Origin: Cololabis saira
Lineage: Eukaryota; Chordata; Actinopteri; Beloniformes; Belonidae
DNA: 64,000 nucleotides
Assembly (NCBI RefSeq): GCF_033807715.1
Contig: NC_084601.1
Span: forward strand, 13,677,690-13,741,689
Reading direction: 5' to 3'
Both the position numbers and the translations under genes were made by a program. Positions 11,020 through 20,504 of the stretch are shown here, in pieces. The notes below the pieces were generated by a model. That model saw nothing but the letters and a program-made list of their open reading frames with translations. It made no database searches and had not been told where the DNA came from. Position 1 is the first letter of the stretch; the number at the start of each line of letters is the position of its first letter.

Positions 11020-11595
11020 TCAAGGGACAGATCCCAGATGTCCCCAGAGGCCACATCCAGGGCGGGCTGGGGGGGGACACGAGTCCTCGGAGCCGGCTGG
11101 GGGGGGGACACGAGTCCTCGGAGCCGGCTGGGGGGGGACACGAGTCCTCGGAGCCAGCTGGGGGGGGGACACGAGTCCTCGGAGCCGGCTGGGGGGGGGA
11201 CACGAGTCCTCGGAGCCGGCTGGGGGGGGGACACGAGTCCTCGGAGCCGGCTGGGGGGGGACACGAGTCCTCGGAGCCGGCTGGGGGGGGACACGGGTCC
11301 TCGGAGCCGGCTGAGGGGGGTCCGGAACCATCACCGGAGGAGGGGCTGATGCGTCTGGGACCACCACAGGAACTGGGACAGGTGCAGGAGCTGGAGCCAG
11401 AACAGGCTGGGGCTGACGCCGTCGCCGTTGCCTCTGCAGGCTCCTGGGCCCACCCAGAGCCAGGCGTGTTCCCCAAAAGAGGTCACAATACTCCTCCTCG
11501 GCCCAGCGCACGTCTTTACCCGCTTCACGGCAGAGGAAGTTCAACATGGTGAGGTAGTCTCCCGCTGGGTCCACCTGGTCGGTCCGTTCTGTCAT
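11020..11595 (-). CDS. Gag-like, proline-rich repeat protein of the short LTR element
   Basis: The frame starts at 11595, directly at the inner LTR edge, with MTERTDQVDPAGDYL. It continues with a helical stretch (LNFLCREAGKDVRWAEEEY), an arginine-rich patch (RQRRRRQPQP) and then a long proline/arginine-rich tail built from the repeat 'PQPAPRTRVP'. The tail is encoded by the minisatellite at 11072-11320. There is no zinc knuckle or protease. The start resembles gag of some fish gypsy elements, but this is a weak match from memory. About 190 residues are predicted. Function unknown; it may not be made. Confidence 0.4.
   Translation of the reverse strand: MTERTDQVDPAGDYLTMLNFLCREAGKDVRWAEEEYCDLFWGTRLALGGPRSLQRQRRRRQPQPVLAPAPAPVPVPVVVPDASAPPPVMVPDPPQPAPRTRVPPQPAPRTRVPPQPAPRTRVPPPAGSEDSCPPPSRLRGLVSPPQLAPRTRVPPQPAPRTRVPPPAGSEDSCPPPARPGCGLWGHLGSVP
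11072..11320. repeat. 31-32-bp G-rich minisatellite, about 8 units
   Basis: The unit 'acacgagtcctcggagccgg' followed by CTGGGGGGGG is repeated eight times. The length of the G-run varies between units (7-9 G), so the reading frame shifts from unit to unit. G-runs at this spacing could form G-quadruplexes. Confidence 0.85.
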
Positions 11596-12116
11596 GGTTT
11601 GGTTATTTAGGACCCAAGTGCAGGAGACAGAGGGAGGCTGGAGGCAGGAGTTCTCAAAACAAAAGGATTTATTCCACAAAAAGGGGAAAAAACAAGGCGC
11701 TGCAGAGCAGGATGAAAAAACACAAAACTAACAGGGATCAAAAAACTACGAGGAGACATGGAGGAGGAAACAGTACAGACCGACCGGGCACAAAGGAATG
11801 ACAAGACAAGATATACTGAGGGGATAACGAGACATGACGAGACACAGGTGCAGACACAATCAGGGCAGATGGGACACAGGCGGGGCAAGACAGAAACTGA
11901 AGGCAAACTGGCTGGGGGAATGTCAACCTTGACAATGGTGCCTGATAGCAGAACGCCCGCCCTCCAAATCTACATTTGGATACTCTAGGAACTACGAGTA
12001 AACCTGCACCCTGGGAGCGGAGAGCTCGGCCAGGAATATAAGGCACTATCAAATCTTGTAAATACTGCGGAGCTAAGCCGTTTTGGGCTTTATACTTTGG
12101 GCTATAGACTTTTAAT

Positions 12117-13270
12117 AATGGCTAGAATAATGGCTAGAATTTTAATAACATACATCTCAAGAGATTGATGAAGGAAAGAGACCAAATAATCAATAGTACG
12201 TTTACCAGAGCAGAGCAAAATGCTTTAGACAAAATATATGGTTCTTGTAACAAATCCTTGAAGCTGCATAGTTTTTTTGTTCTAAAAATAACTGAATGTA
12301 GTCACACTGAACTCGTAAGTGAAGCAGAATAACAGGGTAAATAATTATGAAATAACAGATTTCCATCATACACTCAATAATAATCAGTCCACCTTTTTAC
12401 TGATTCTGTTGAACTACGATTCAAAAACAATGTCTGATTTTCATGTTTGTTTTGAACAAGTTATTTCTTATTACTTCTTATTTGTCAGTTTTAAGTTATT
12501 TCAGTGACCGTTATGGATGTATTTTCTCTCTTTGAAAAAAGGCTGCCGACAAATATGTACATATTTTTTCATGAGATTCATCCAGAACCTGTGCAGAACA
12601 GTTATTGATCATATAGAAGACAGAGATCTCTGTTCCTGACCCACAGAGTGAGTAGGAGGACCAGCCACGGAAGACCTTTGCACTCTCACTGCGGACATCC
12701 CAGCATTTCTTAAGGTAAGAAAAAAAAAACACATTTCTTGAGAGAGTAATTCATAAGGTTCCTCTACCTAAGTTAATTATCTCTGAATAGATTTGTAATT
12801 ATGATTATATGGGTTGTGGTACCCAGAGGGAAAACCAGGAACCTTCTTGTTGTGAGGCAACAGTGCTAACCACTAATCCACCGATACACCAAACATTCTG
12901 TCTGAAAGTTAACTTCTTTAATTATCCTTATAGAGGAGGGACGTCATCACGAACGAGAATCTCAGGGATTGTTGCAAAAACAAGGAAATGATTTTTGTGT
13001 GTGTTTCTATTTCTCTAGAAATATTACGGGACGGTCTAACTGATTATCAAAGGGCTGTACATGAAGAAAAATCTCAGTACCTCTCTAATATTATTTCTTG
13101 CAGCAATCATTGTCCCAAGGTGTTATTTAATACAATTAACGTGGTTGTTAACCTGTCACCAGTGAGAATGTTGTTATGTTGTTGTATAAGGACTTGTTTG
13201 TTACCCCAGATCATTCTGCTGTGTTTGACCAGTTTGAACTGGTTTCCCTCTCTTCTCTTTGTGTGGTAGT
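12117..13270 (+). other. Duplicated lectin-flank sequence, no gene
   Basis: The part 12140-12445 matches the flank of L4 (54360-54690). The block 12570-12720 resembles 7120-7260. An inverted fragment of the common fish repeat seen at 705-975 lies at about 12810-12890. From 12990 to 13270 there is decayed L2-like sequence leading into the reverse transcriptase remnant. Only chance frames. Confidence 0.5.
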
Positions 13271-13291
13271 GAAATCTCTTAAACCCACAAA

Positions 13292-13783
13292 TTGCCCATT
13301 GGATTTGTCCCTGCCAAACTGCTGAAAATGGTTTTTAAAACTGTGGGGTCCAGTCTGCTGGTTTTTATTAACTCCTGCCTTAGATTACGTACTGTCCCAG
13401 CTGCCTTTCAACATGCTGTGGTCAAGCTGCTTCTTAAAAACCCTAATCTTGACCCTGCAGTGTTATCAAATTTTAGACCTGTTTCCAATCTGCCCTTTCT
13501 TTCTAAGGGTTTAGAAAAAGTTGTTTTTATACAATTACAGTCCTTTCTTGAGAATAACTCTGTTTTTGAGAAGTTCCAATCTGGGTTTAGGTCTCGGGAC
13601 ACAGAGTCTGCAGTGTTAAAGGTGCACAACGACATCGCTCTGTCTGTGGATGTCAAGCGTCCTGTTGTTTTAGTCCTGCTTGATATGACAGCAGCCTTTG
13701 ACACAGTGGACCACGCAGTCCTCCTGTCTCGTCTAAGCGATTATGTTGGTATCCACAACCCTGCATTGAAATGGTTTACGTCT
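13292..13783 (+). pseudogene. L2 LINE reverse transcriptase fragment (fingers/palm)
   Basis: The frame has classic non-LTR reverse transcriptase motifs: KNPNLDPAVLSNFRPVSNLP (motif 1 region), QSGFRSRDTESA, then 'LLDMTAAFDTVDHAVLLSRL', which carries the first catalytic Asp. It reads to WFTS at 13783, where another element is inserted. The reading frame resumes at 14872 (Y-L-S-S-R-T-F). The 5' part of the LINE is absent. Confidence 0.85.
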
Positions 13784-13784
13784 A

Positions 13785-14870
13785 ACCCTGCATTCAAACT
13801 GAAAGCGTCAAAAATCTCCTGATGCCAGCATCGCGCTGCTTGGTGCCTTCACACTGAAAGCAGCATCCACTGTCGACGCCTGCAGTGGGCGGGGCTAAAG
13901 CTGCGCTGCAGAAGTGGGAACAGTCTACACATACAGTATCTATATTTTAGTTTCCTATTTTACCATAGATCACACTTTGGGGAGCTGTGGTGTGTTAGGG
14001 ATCACACACACGAAAGTAATATCCGTTTTGTTGAGCTTTAATAAACACATTCCACTCGGTACACATACAGGTTCATTGTAGTTGTCTCTCTAACACTGTA
14101 GTCCGTTATAAATCTTGCGTGTGTCACTAGTCTAATCTCGCGATAGGCTACTTTTATTATGAGAACACTACAGAAGCCTTCTTTATATTTTAGCGTTATT
14201 TCCGCATAGATAAGAGTGACTTTGATGCTCTCTTTAACAAGTTTGGTCCACGGATCAGCACCAACCGTCAGCGAGTCGTTGATCCCGGTGAAGCTGCAGT
14301 CTGTCTGCGGTGAACACTGACACACCGGGTCGGAGCGGATTTGGTCATAATGTTTAAACTGTGTTTTGTGATTAATAGGCATGGTTTTTCATTATTTTGC
14401 GTTGGATCGATGTAGCAATTAAAATCGTTCAGACCATCCAGCTCCTCAACCATCAGTTACGTGTTTCACATGATCAGTTCAGGTAAAAACGGCAGTCAAA
14501 TCAGCAAAAATGTCAGTTTGCTGGATGAAATATATTAATTCCTGATCAAATAAGTTTGTTAGCTATGCTCATGTACGCATGTGAATGAGTGTACGTTTGT
14601 GTTTACATGAAAGTAAAATCTGCATTGAGGCTTCTCGCTTCGGGAATCCTGGTCTGTGATTGGACGCTGCCTCGGCAGCGCCGCTGCTCATTTGCATAAA
14701 GTTAAGATCTTTCAACTTCAAATTGACGCTCTGCTCCGCCTGCTCCCAATGCCTCCGCTGCCTCTGCTTCTCTTGCTGCTCCCGCTGCCTCTTGACGCGC
14801 GTTTTCATAGAAAATGAATGGCAGCCGGCTGCCTATGACGCCCGTGACGCTTTCAGTGTGAACGCAGGGT
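13785..14870. mobile_element. Harbinger-like MITE within the L2 reverse transcriptase
   Basis: The TIRs share ACCCTGC.TTCA.ACTGAAA and GCGTCA at both ends. The flanks are TTA (right) and TA (left). A TTA duplication with one lost base restores the L2 frame WFTS-YLSS, so a 3-bp TSD of TWA type is likely. No transposase frame is present. The right half (14224-14870) is also present in module 3 at 28194-28849, where the left half is missing. Confidence 0.72.
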
Positions 14871-15121
14871 TACTTATCCAGTAGAACCTTCTCCGTCATA
14901 GTTGGTGACCTGTCCTCTTCCAGTGCTCCTCTCTCATGCGGAGTCCCACAAGGATCTACCCTTGGCCCTATCCTATTCTCATTGTACATGTTAGCACTTG
15001 GGTCAATTATAGCCAGGCATAATCTTCCCTTTCACTGTTATGCTGATGATCTACAAATCTGTCTGCCAGTGAAGCCAAATGGTGCTCAATGTTCTTTGTC
15101 CAGATGTATTGCTGAAGTTAA

Positions 15122-15742
15122 AGGAGCCGTCTGTAAGAAACGGCCAAAACTGGTACTGCAGTCACTTTCAAAATACTGTTGAGCGGCGTGTACCCTCCCC
15201 CTCCTCCCCCCGACCAGAGGTTGCCAGGTAGGCTGCAGAATGCAGCAGGAACATAGGCTGCCATGGCTGCCATAATTAGAGCCGAGCTGGCAACCCGGAT
15301 GCCGAAACAATACTGACTTGGTGATTGGGAGATAGGTGGAGGGTGGAGCTTCAGAAACAATACTGACTTGGTGATTGGGAGATAGGTGGAGGGTGGAGCT
15401 TCAGAAACAATACTGACTTGGTGATTGGGAGATAGGTGGAGGGTGGAGCTTCAGAAACAATACTGACTTGGTGATTGGGAGATAGGTGGAGGGTGGAGCT
15501 TCAGAAACAATACTGACTTGGTGATTGGGAGATAGGTGGAGGGTGGAGCTTCAGGCCAAAACAAAAAATGACAACATAAACATCAGTTGAGGGCTGCAAC
15601 TCCTTTTTAAACGGGAATATCCTGGCTTGAGTGCTGTTGTCAGTGACATAAGTATTTGAAATGAACATGATTTTTAAATGTCTGTTGACATATCGGGGTT
15701 ATTTTATGTTTCGTTTCATTATTGCTCTTACATACAGATCCT
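15122..15742. mobile_element. TTAA-flanked MITE (Kolobok- or piggyBac-like), only in module 2
   Basis: The TIRs are AGGAGCCGTCTGTAAGAAAC on the left and, reversed, AGGATCTGTATGTAAGAGCA on the right. The flanks are a perfect TTAA duplication (15118-15121 and 15743-15746). The paralogous site in module 3 (near 29583) has a single TTAA and no insert, so this copy moved in after the segmental duplication. It has no transposase. The superfamily is inferred from TTAA plus the AGG start. Confidence 0.85.
15305..15554. repeat. 50-bp minisatellite, 5 identical-looking units
   Basis: The unit 'aaacaatactgacttggtga...ggagcttcag' repeats every 50 bp, starting at 15305, 15355, 15405, 15455 and 15505. It lies inside the TTAA-flanked MITE. 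The units appear identical by eye, which suggests a recent expansion. Confidence 0.93.
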
Positions 15743-16034
15743 TTAATCAGTGGTTGACCCAGAATTTTCTTCATTTAAATGACAACAAAACTGAGTGTAT
15801 TGTGTTTGAGGATAATGTGACGGCTGGCCTCGGCACTTTGACTTCAAAGATCAGTTCAACCGTCAGAAATCTGGGAGTGACCTTTGAGAGTCGTTTGAAC
15901 TTTGACAAACAAATCAACAATGTGGTGAGGACCAGTTTTTTTCAGTTGGGTCTCCTGGCCAAAATTAAAATGTTTTTAAGTTGACATGACCAGGAGAAGG
16001 CCGTCCATGCCATAATTAATCTGCCTCACTCTGC

Positions 16035-16305
16035 TGCACCTCTCACTTTTTGTATTTCTTTTGTATCATTTTTTGTATAACTTGTTTTGTATAATTGTAA
16101 ATAGGTTATTTTATTCAGAGCTGTCCTTTTTTCTCTACCTCAAACTGCTGCACCTTAGATGTTTATTCTGTATATATGTCAAGAAATACCACATTTGTTT
16201 ATTTGTTTATTTACTGCCTAAAGAGCGAAATTACCGGAGTCAAATTCCTTGTTGGACAATGTTCGAACCTGGCCAATAAAGATGATTCTGATTTTGAATT
16301 AGCTC
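16035..16305 (+). mobile_element. 5'-truncated LINE tail with GATTCTGA repeat end
   Basis: A roughly 270-bp piece interrupts the L2 frame between 'LPHSAAPL' and the RLQLVQNAAARLL box. It ends 'ccaataaagatgattctgat', the octamer-tail style of CR1/Rex LINEs. The same insertion is present in module 3 (29875-30140), so it predates the duplication. Confidence 0.65.
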
Positions 16306-16650
16306 ACACTTGGACTATTCCAACGCACTTTATGTAGGAGTCTCCCAGTCTTCTCTTTATCGCCTTCAACTTGTGCAAAATGCTGCTGCACGTCTTTTAA
16401 CCAACACTAACAGACACGTGCACATCACTCCTGTTCTTAACTCCCTTCATTGGCTTCCCGTCCTTTATACAATTGATTTTAAACTTTAGATCTTCCTTTT
16501 TAACGCTCTCACGCACCTTTGTATTTATCCAAACTTTTAACTGTCTGTAATCCTGGTTAAGCGCTGAGGTCAACTGATCAACGTTTGCTGGAAGTCCTGA
16601 GGTCAGCCAGGTGGGAAGAAATTTTATTTCTTTGTTTTTATTGTATTTTT

Positions 16651-17133
16651 GAAGCTCAAGTTCAAGTTAACACTCCAGCTGAACGGATCTCCTCTGTCAA
16701 CAGGCTAATAAATTAAATTCTGTATCCAAGTTCATTATAAAATATAGCTGACTTAGCATGAGGTAGACCAGAGGGAGGAGTAGCAGCAAACCCTTATGCT
16801 TATATGAACGGTGACCTTGACTGTCATGAAAAGCATCTATGAATAAAATGTCATTAGCAAACTAGAATCCTTTAAATATAAACCAAAAACACTGCACAAA
16901 GCATGACAGACGAAAACAAACAAAACTACCAGAAGTCTAAAGGAAAAATGATGCCCTGACAAAAATGTAACTGAAGAACAGACTGTTAAAAGTGTAGCAT
17001 GAGAGAAACTGAGACTAAACTAGACAAGCACAGAAGATGAATCAAACAAAACATGAAAAGAGGCCATACAGGAAGAATAATTATAATAGGCAATAATAAT
17101 GATAATAATAATGATAATAATGATAACAATAAC

Positions 17134-17165
<32 letters not shown>

Positions 17166-17172
17166 GTATTAA

Positions 17173-17252
<80 letters not shown>

Positions 17253-18793
17253 CGGACAGAACACAATTTGAGCTCATTGTACTGCAGTGGGGTGTTTTTG
17301 TTTTCCCTGACATTTCAGCAAAACCTTGATGAAGCACTTTAACCCTTCTCTGGAATGAGGATCAGACTAATGAATGAATGTAAATGTTACAAGAAAAAAA
17401 CAGTTAAATTATCCTTAAAATATTAATAAAAGGTATACTTTTTGACTACATATCTATTAACTAAACTCTACTTATTTGACACAGCGATTCAATCTACAAG
17501 TTTGAAAGTGTTCACTGAAAGCAGTGTGTTTTTGACAGTGTAAATTTAAGTGCAGGCTCATTATCATCCTCATCCTGAATCTTCCTGTCTCATTGCACAC
17601 GACCACTCAGACTCTTATGCAGTCCCTAAGGTGTAAATGAAGAGATTATGAATGTTATCTACAGAATTTAAACGTCTCCTCTGGGAACTTGGCAAATAAA
17701 TGGATGTTAAACGAATGAATAAGACATCTGGCTTCACAAACATCCCTCGACTACATTTTAAGTAACTATTCAGTCACTTTTCCTGCTTTGATCAGCTACA
17801 ATAGAACAATCAATATTTCCCAAACCCTCTTATTAGTTCACTGCAGTGCAGTGTGGTCTGAATACGCCTTTTCCGTTGTTGCCCCCAGGCTCTGGAAAAG
17901 TTCCCCGTTAAGATTCAGCTTATTTCTGACATTTTTAAATCTAGGCTAAAAACCACCTATTAAAGATGGCTTTTAACACCCTATAATGAAACTTTTATCT
18001 TCTTAGATTTTGTTGTATGTTATTCTTTTTATTGATTTATTGTATTTGATTGTTTTTATTTGTCTTCCTTTTTATCAATTACTTGCTGTAAAGCACTTTG
18101 GCACACTGAAAGGCTGTTGTAAAGTGTTATATAAATAAAGTGCATTACAGTACATTGCATTTCTGCAGAGTTTCATCAATGACTTCATGAATAACTTTGA
18201 CCCTTTACTCTGGAATTAACTAATAGATATCCTCACTTTTATGATACGATAAGAATAGCAAGCGATAATGTTCTCCTGAAAGTCCTCATTTAAACTGCCA
18301 GGCAGGAAGAATTTGTATTTTCTTGTTTTTATTTTTGAAGCTCAAGTTGAAGTTAACTCTCCAGCTGAATGGATCTCCTCTGTCGACAGACAAATAAATT
18401 AAATTCTGTATAAAAGTTTATTATAAAAGATAGCTGACTTAGCATGAGGTAGACCAGAGGCAGGAGTAGCAGCAAACCCTTATGCTTATCTGAACGGTGA
18501 CCTTAAGCGTCATGAACAGCATCTATGAATAAAATGTCATTAGCAAACTAGAATCCTTTAAATATAAACCAAAAACACTGCACAAAGCAGGACAGACAAA
18601 ACTACCAGAAGTCTAAAGGAAAAATTATGCCCTGACAAGCACAGAAGATGAATCAAACAAAACATGAAAAGAGGCCATAAAGGAAAACAAAGCATTACAC
18701 ACATCCTTCTGCTAAATTGTAAGTAGTGGGACCATTCTGTAACTTTTAATAAACTTTGCAATAATGATAACATTTATAATAAAAGTTATTATA

Positions 18794-18852
<59 letters not shown>

Positions 18853-19535
18853 CGGACAGAACACAATTTGAGCTCATTGTACTGCAGTGGGGTCTTTTTT
18901 GTTTTCCCTGATATCCCTCCAGAACCTCTGAGGGCTTTATGATCAAAAAGATTCTGGAACAAATTTGCCTGTGTAAATAAAAGGGTTTTTATTTGTGGTT
19001 TCTCCGAGTTTCAGCAAAACCTTGATGAAGCACTTTAACCCTTCTCTGGAATGAGGATCAGACTAATGAATGAATGTAAATGTTACAAGAAAAAAACAGT
19101 TAAATTATCCTTAAAATATTAATAAAAGGTAGACTTTTTGACTACATGTCTATTAACTTTAACTCTACTTATTTGACACACCGACTCAATCTACAAGTTT
19201 GAAAGTGTTCACTGAAAGCAGTGTGTTTTTGACAGTGTAAATTTAAGTGCAGGCTCATTATCATCCTCATCCTGAATCTCCCTGTCTCATTGCACACGAC
19301 CACTCAGACTCTTATGCAGTCCCTAAGGTGTAAATGAAGAGATTATGAATGTTATCTACAGAATTTAAACGTCTCCTCTGGGAACTTGGCAAATAAATGA
19401 GTGTTAAACATAAACATCCCTCGACTACATTTTAAGGAACTATTCTGTCACTTTTTCTGCTTTGATCAGCTACAATAGAACAATCAATATTTCCCAAAAC
19501 CTCTTGTTCACTGCAGTGCAGTGTGGTCTGAATAC
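16651..19535. repeat. Tandem array A: two units of about 1.7 kb
   Basis: The marker 'gaagctcaagtt' recurs at 16651 and 18337, giving a 1686-bp period. Each unit carries, in order, a conserved non-coding part ('ccagctgaa.ggat' onward), an (ATT)n tract, 'cggacagaacacaatttgag', an L2 C-terminal fragment (AFSVVAPRLWNKLP-like) and an L2-type 3' end ('tgtaaagcactttggcac'). No gene is seen in the unit. The same unit forms array B (30490-36940) and array C (50109-52500). Confidence 0.88.
17090..17252. repeat. (ATT)n/(AAT)n microsatellite, inverted halves
   Basis: AAT/AAC-type repeats (17090-17162) meet TTA-type repeats (17178-17252) around the centre 'acgtattaaataagt', so the tract can fold on itself. 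Other units of this array family have simple (ATT)n at 18797-18852, 32655-32685, 34390-34448, 36141-36258 and 51604-51659, with lengths that differ greatly from unit to unit. Confidence 0.9.
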
Positions 19536-19539
19536 ACCT

Positions 19540-20362
19540 GAACGTCCACCTCTGAGGGGCGTCACAGCAAAAGAGAATCTCAAACAGCTTTACAAATTAT
19601 TTTTTTAGGTGCTTACAGAATTCTTTTAAAACCTTGATGAAGATTTTCAATCCTTGTCTTGAATAAACTCCCAGTTAAGACTCAGTGATTTCCTCACATT
19701 TATGGCACAATAAAAGTATAACGACACAGAAAAAAAAGCTATTCACCTTTGCTGAAAGTCAATATCAGCTGCCAGTAATGAAGAGTGTTTATTTTGGAAG
19801 ATCTAGTTAAAGATTGAGATTCTTGAAGCAAACTTGGAATAAGGAGCATCCACACAGATAATCACATGAACACACACACTGTTTCTTCTTGATGTAATTT
19901 TGTAATAAAAAGACAAAAATCTCTTTAAAAGGATAGTCAATAAAATACTGTAATTTAAATAAAGAGAACTATGAAGGGTTTGGGAGAATATTAAAAGGAC
20001 CATTTTTATGTTCTATTTGCAATTTATTTAGATTTATTTTTATATTTTATTTATATCTATCATTTATACTGAAGTTACCAAACATGGTTATATGCCTGGC
20101 AAATGCAATTCACCTTTGAATTAATTATAAGAAGATATTCTTTCTATCGATTGTTATTGATTTTCTAATCCTGGTTGACTTTTTTGAACAGTTTTAAACT
20201 ATGTACAAGTAAAAACTTCAGTGAAACACATGGCTCAAGTTTAAATTTGTTATGTGAATAGTACGTCTTATGTTTCCTCATTCTTCAAAATAATGAAGTC
20301 ACAGTTTTTTTTTTAACTGTTTTTTTCTTTATCATTTGGCAGCAGATCCAAGTGGATTTGAG
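19540..20362 (+). other. Upstream region of lectin L2g, shared with L3 and L4
   Basis: From about 19540 ('gaacgtccacctctgagggg') to the promoter, this sequence is near-identical to 36950-37767 and, from 52530, to the region before L4. Only chance frames occur. It marks the fixed 3' edge of the tandem arrays and the start of the lectin unit proper. Confidence 0.75.
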
Positions 20363-20410
20363 CAATGACATCTCATGTTGAGAGGTCACACCCTTACAAA
20401 GGATATAAAA
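20363..20410 (+). promoter_or_regulatory. Core promoter of lectin L2g
   Basis: The box here is CAATGACATC (20363-20372), with C replacing the T that makes a GATA core in L1, L3 and L4. TATAAAA follows at 20404-20410, one base closer than in the others because of an A-run change. The 5' leader is otherwise shared with L3 and L4. Confidence 0.7.
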
Positions 20411-20504
20411 GTAAGCCTTGGAGGACTCCTGGAAACATTCTCCAGAGGAGATAACCTTCAGCCCTCGACACTTCTGAATGCTTAACACCTGTTATAAACA
20501 AGGT

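Larger units (their letters stand above)
10510..11918 (-). mobile_element. Short LTR-type (TRIM-like) element with proline-rich repeat gene
   Basis: Two near-identical direct repeats of about 320 bp (10510-10830 and 11595-11918) bracket about 760 bp. Read on the minus strand each has AATAAA ('gtggaataaatcc') near its end and finishes ...AACCA. The interior holds a gag-like frame and two minisatellites. Removing the block rejoins the L2 C-terminal region (QAPL to WNQLP). No pol genes are present, so it must have moved with help in trans. A primer-binding site is not evident. Confidence 0.65.
9590..12116 (-). mobile_element. L2-type LINE insertion, itself split by an LTR-like element
   Basis: The insertion is flanked by a 10-bp direct repeat, AATGGCTAGA (9580-9589, again at 12117-12126 and 12129-12138). 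The orthologous site in module 4 (54334-54343) is empty. On the minus strand, the 3' end is a (TTGAA)n-type tail at 9593-9610. The 3' UTR covers about 9620-10350 and the C-terminal L2 frame about 10430-10509 (W-N-Q-L-P-I-W box). It resumes beyond the inner insertion at about 11935-12080 with 'GRALRSQGAGLLVVPRV'. A run of GT/GA-rich low-complexity sequence lies at 9840-10020. Confidence 0.82.
14872..16612 (+). pseudogene. L2 LINE reverse transcriptase, later part, interrupted
   Basis: The frame continues the fragment at 13292-13783: [18 protein letters not shown], then HCYADDLQI (the Y-A-D-D catalytic box, about 15040). It is cut at 15121 by a TTAA-flanked element and resumes at 15747 (QWLTQNFLHLNDNKTECIVF). 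A LINE tail intrudes at about 16035-16305, and then LYRLQLVQNAAARLLTNT and HWLPVLYTIDFKL follow with stop codons. A near copy lies at 29336-30440. Confidence 0.82.

Noticed and set aside
10667..11552. Plus-strand frames of up to 269 residues over the G-rich minisatellite
   Set aside because: They are low-complexity repeats with no start context. The minus strand carries the gag-like start next to the LTR.
15305..15554. CRISPR-like array (50-bp regular repeats)
   Set aside because: The units are contiguous without unique spacers, there are no cas genes, and the genome is eukaryotic.
20478..20504. Upstream ATG of the repeat-bearing lectins as the true start
   Set aside because: It has T at -3 and would place nine polar residues before the signal peptide. 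The next ATG has G at -3 and starts directly with the hydrophobic segment.
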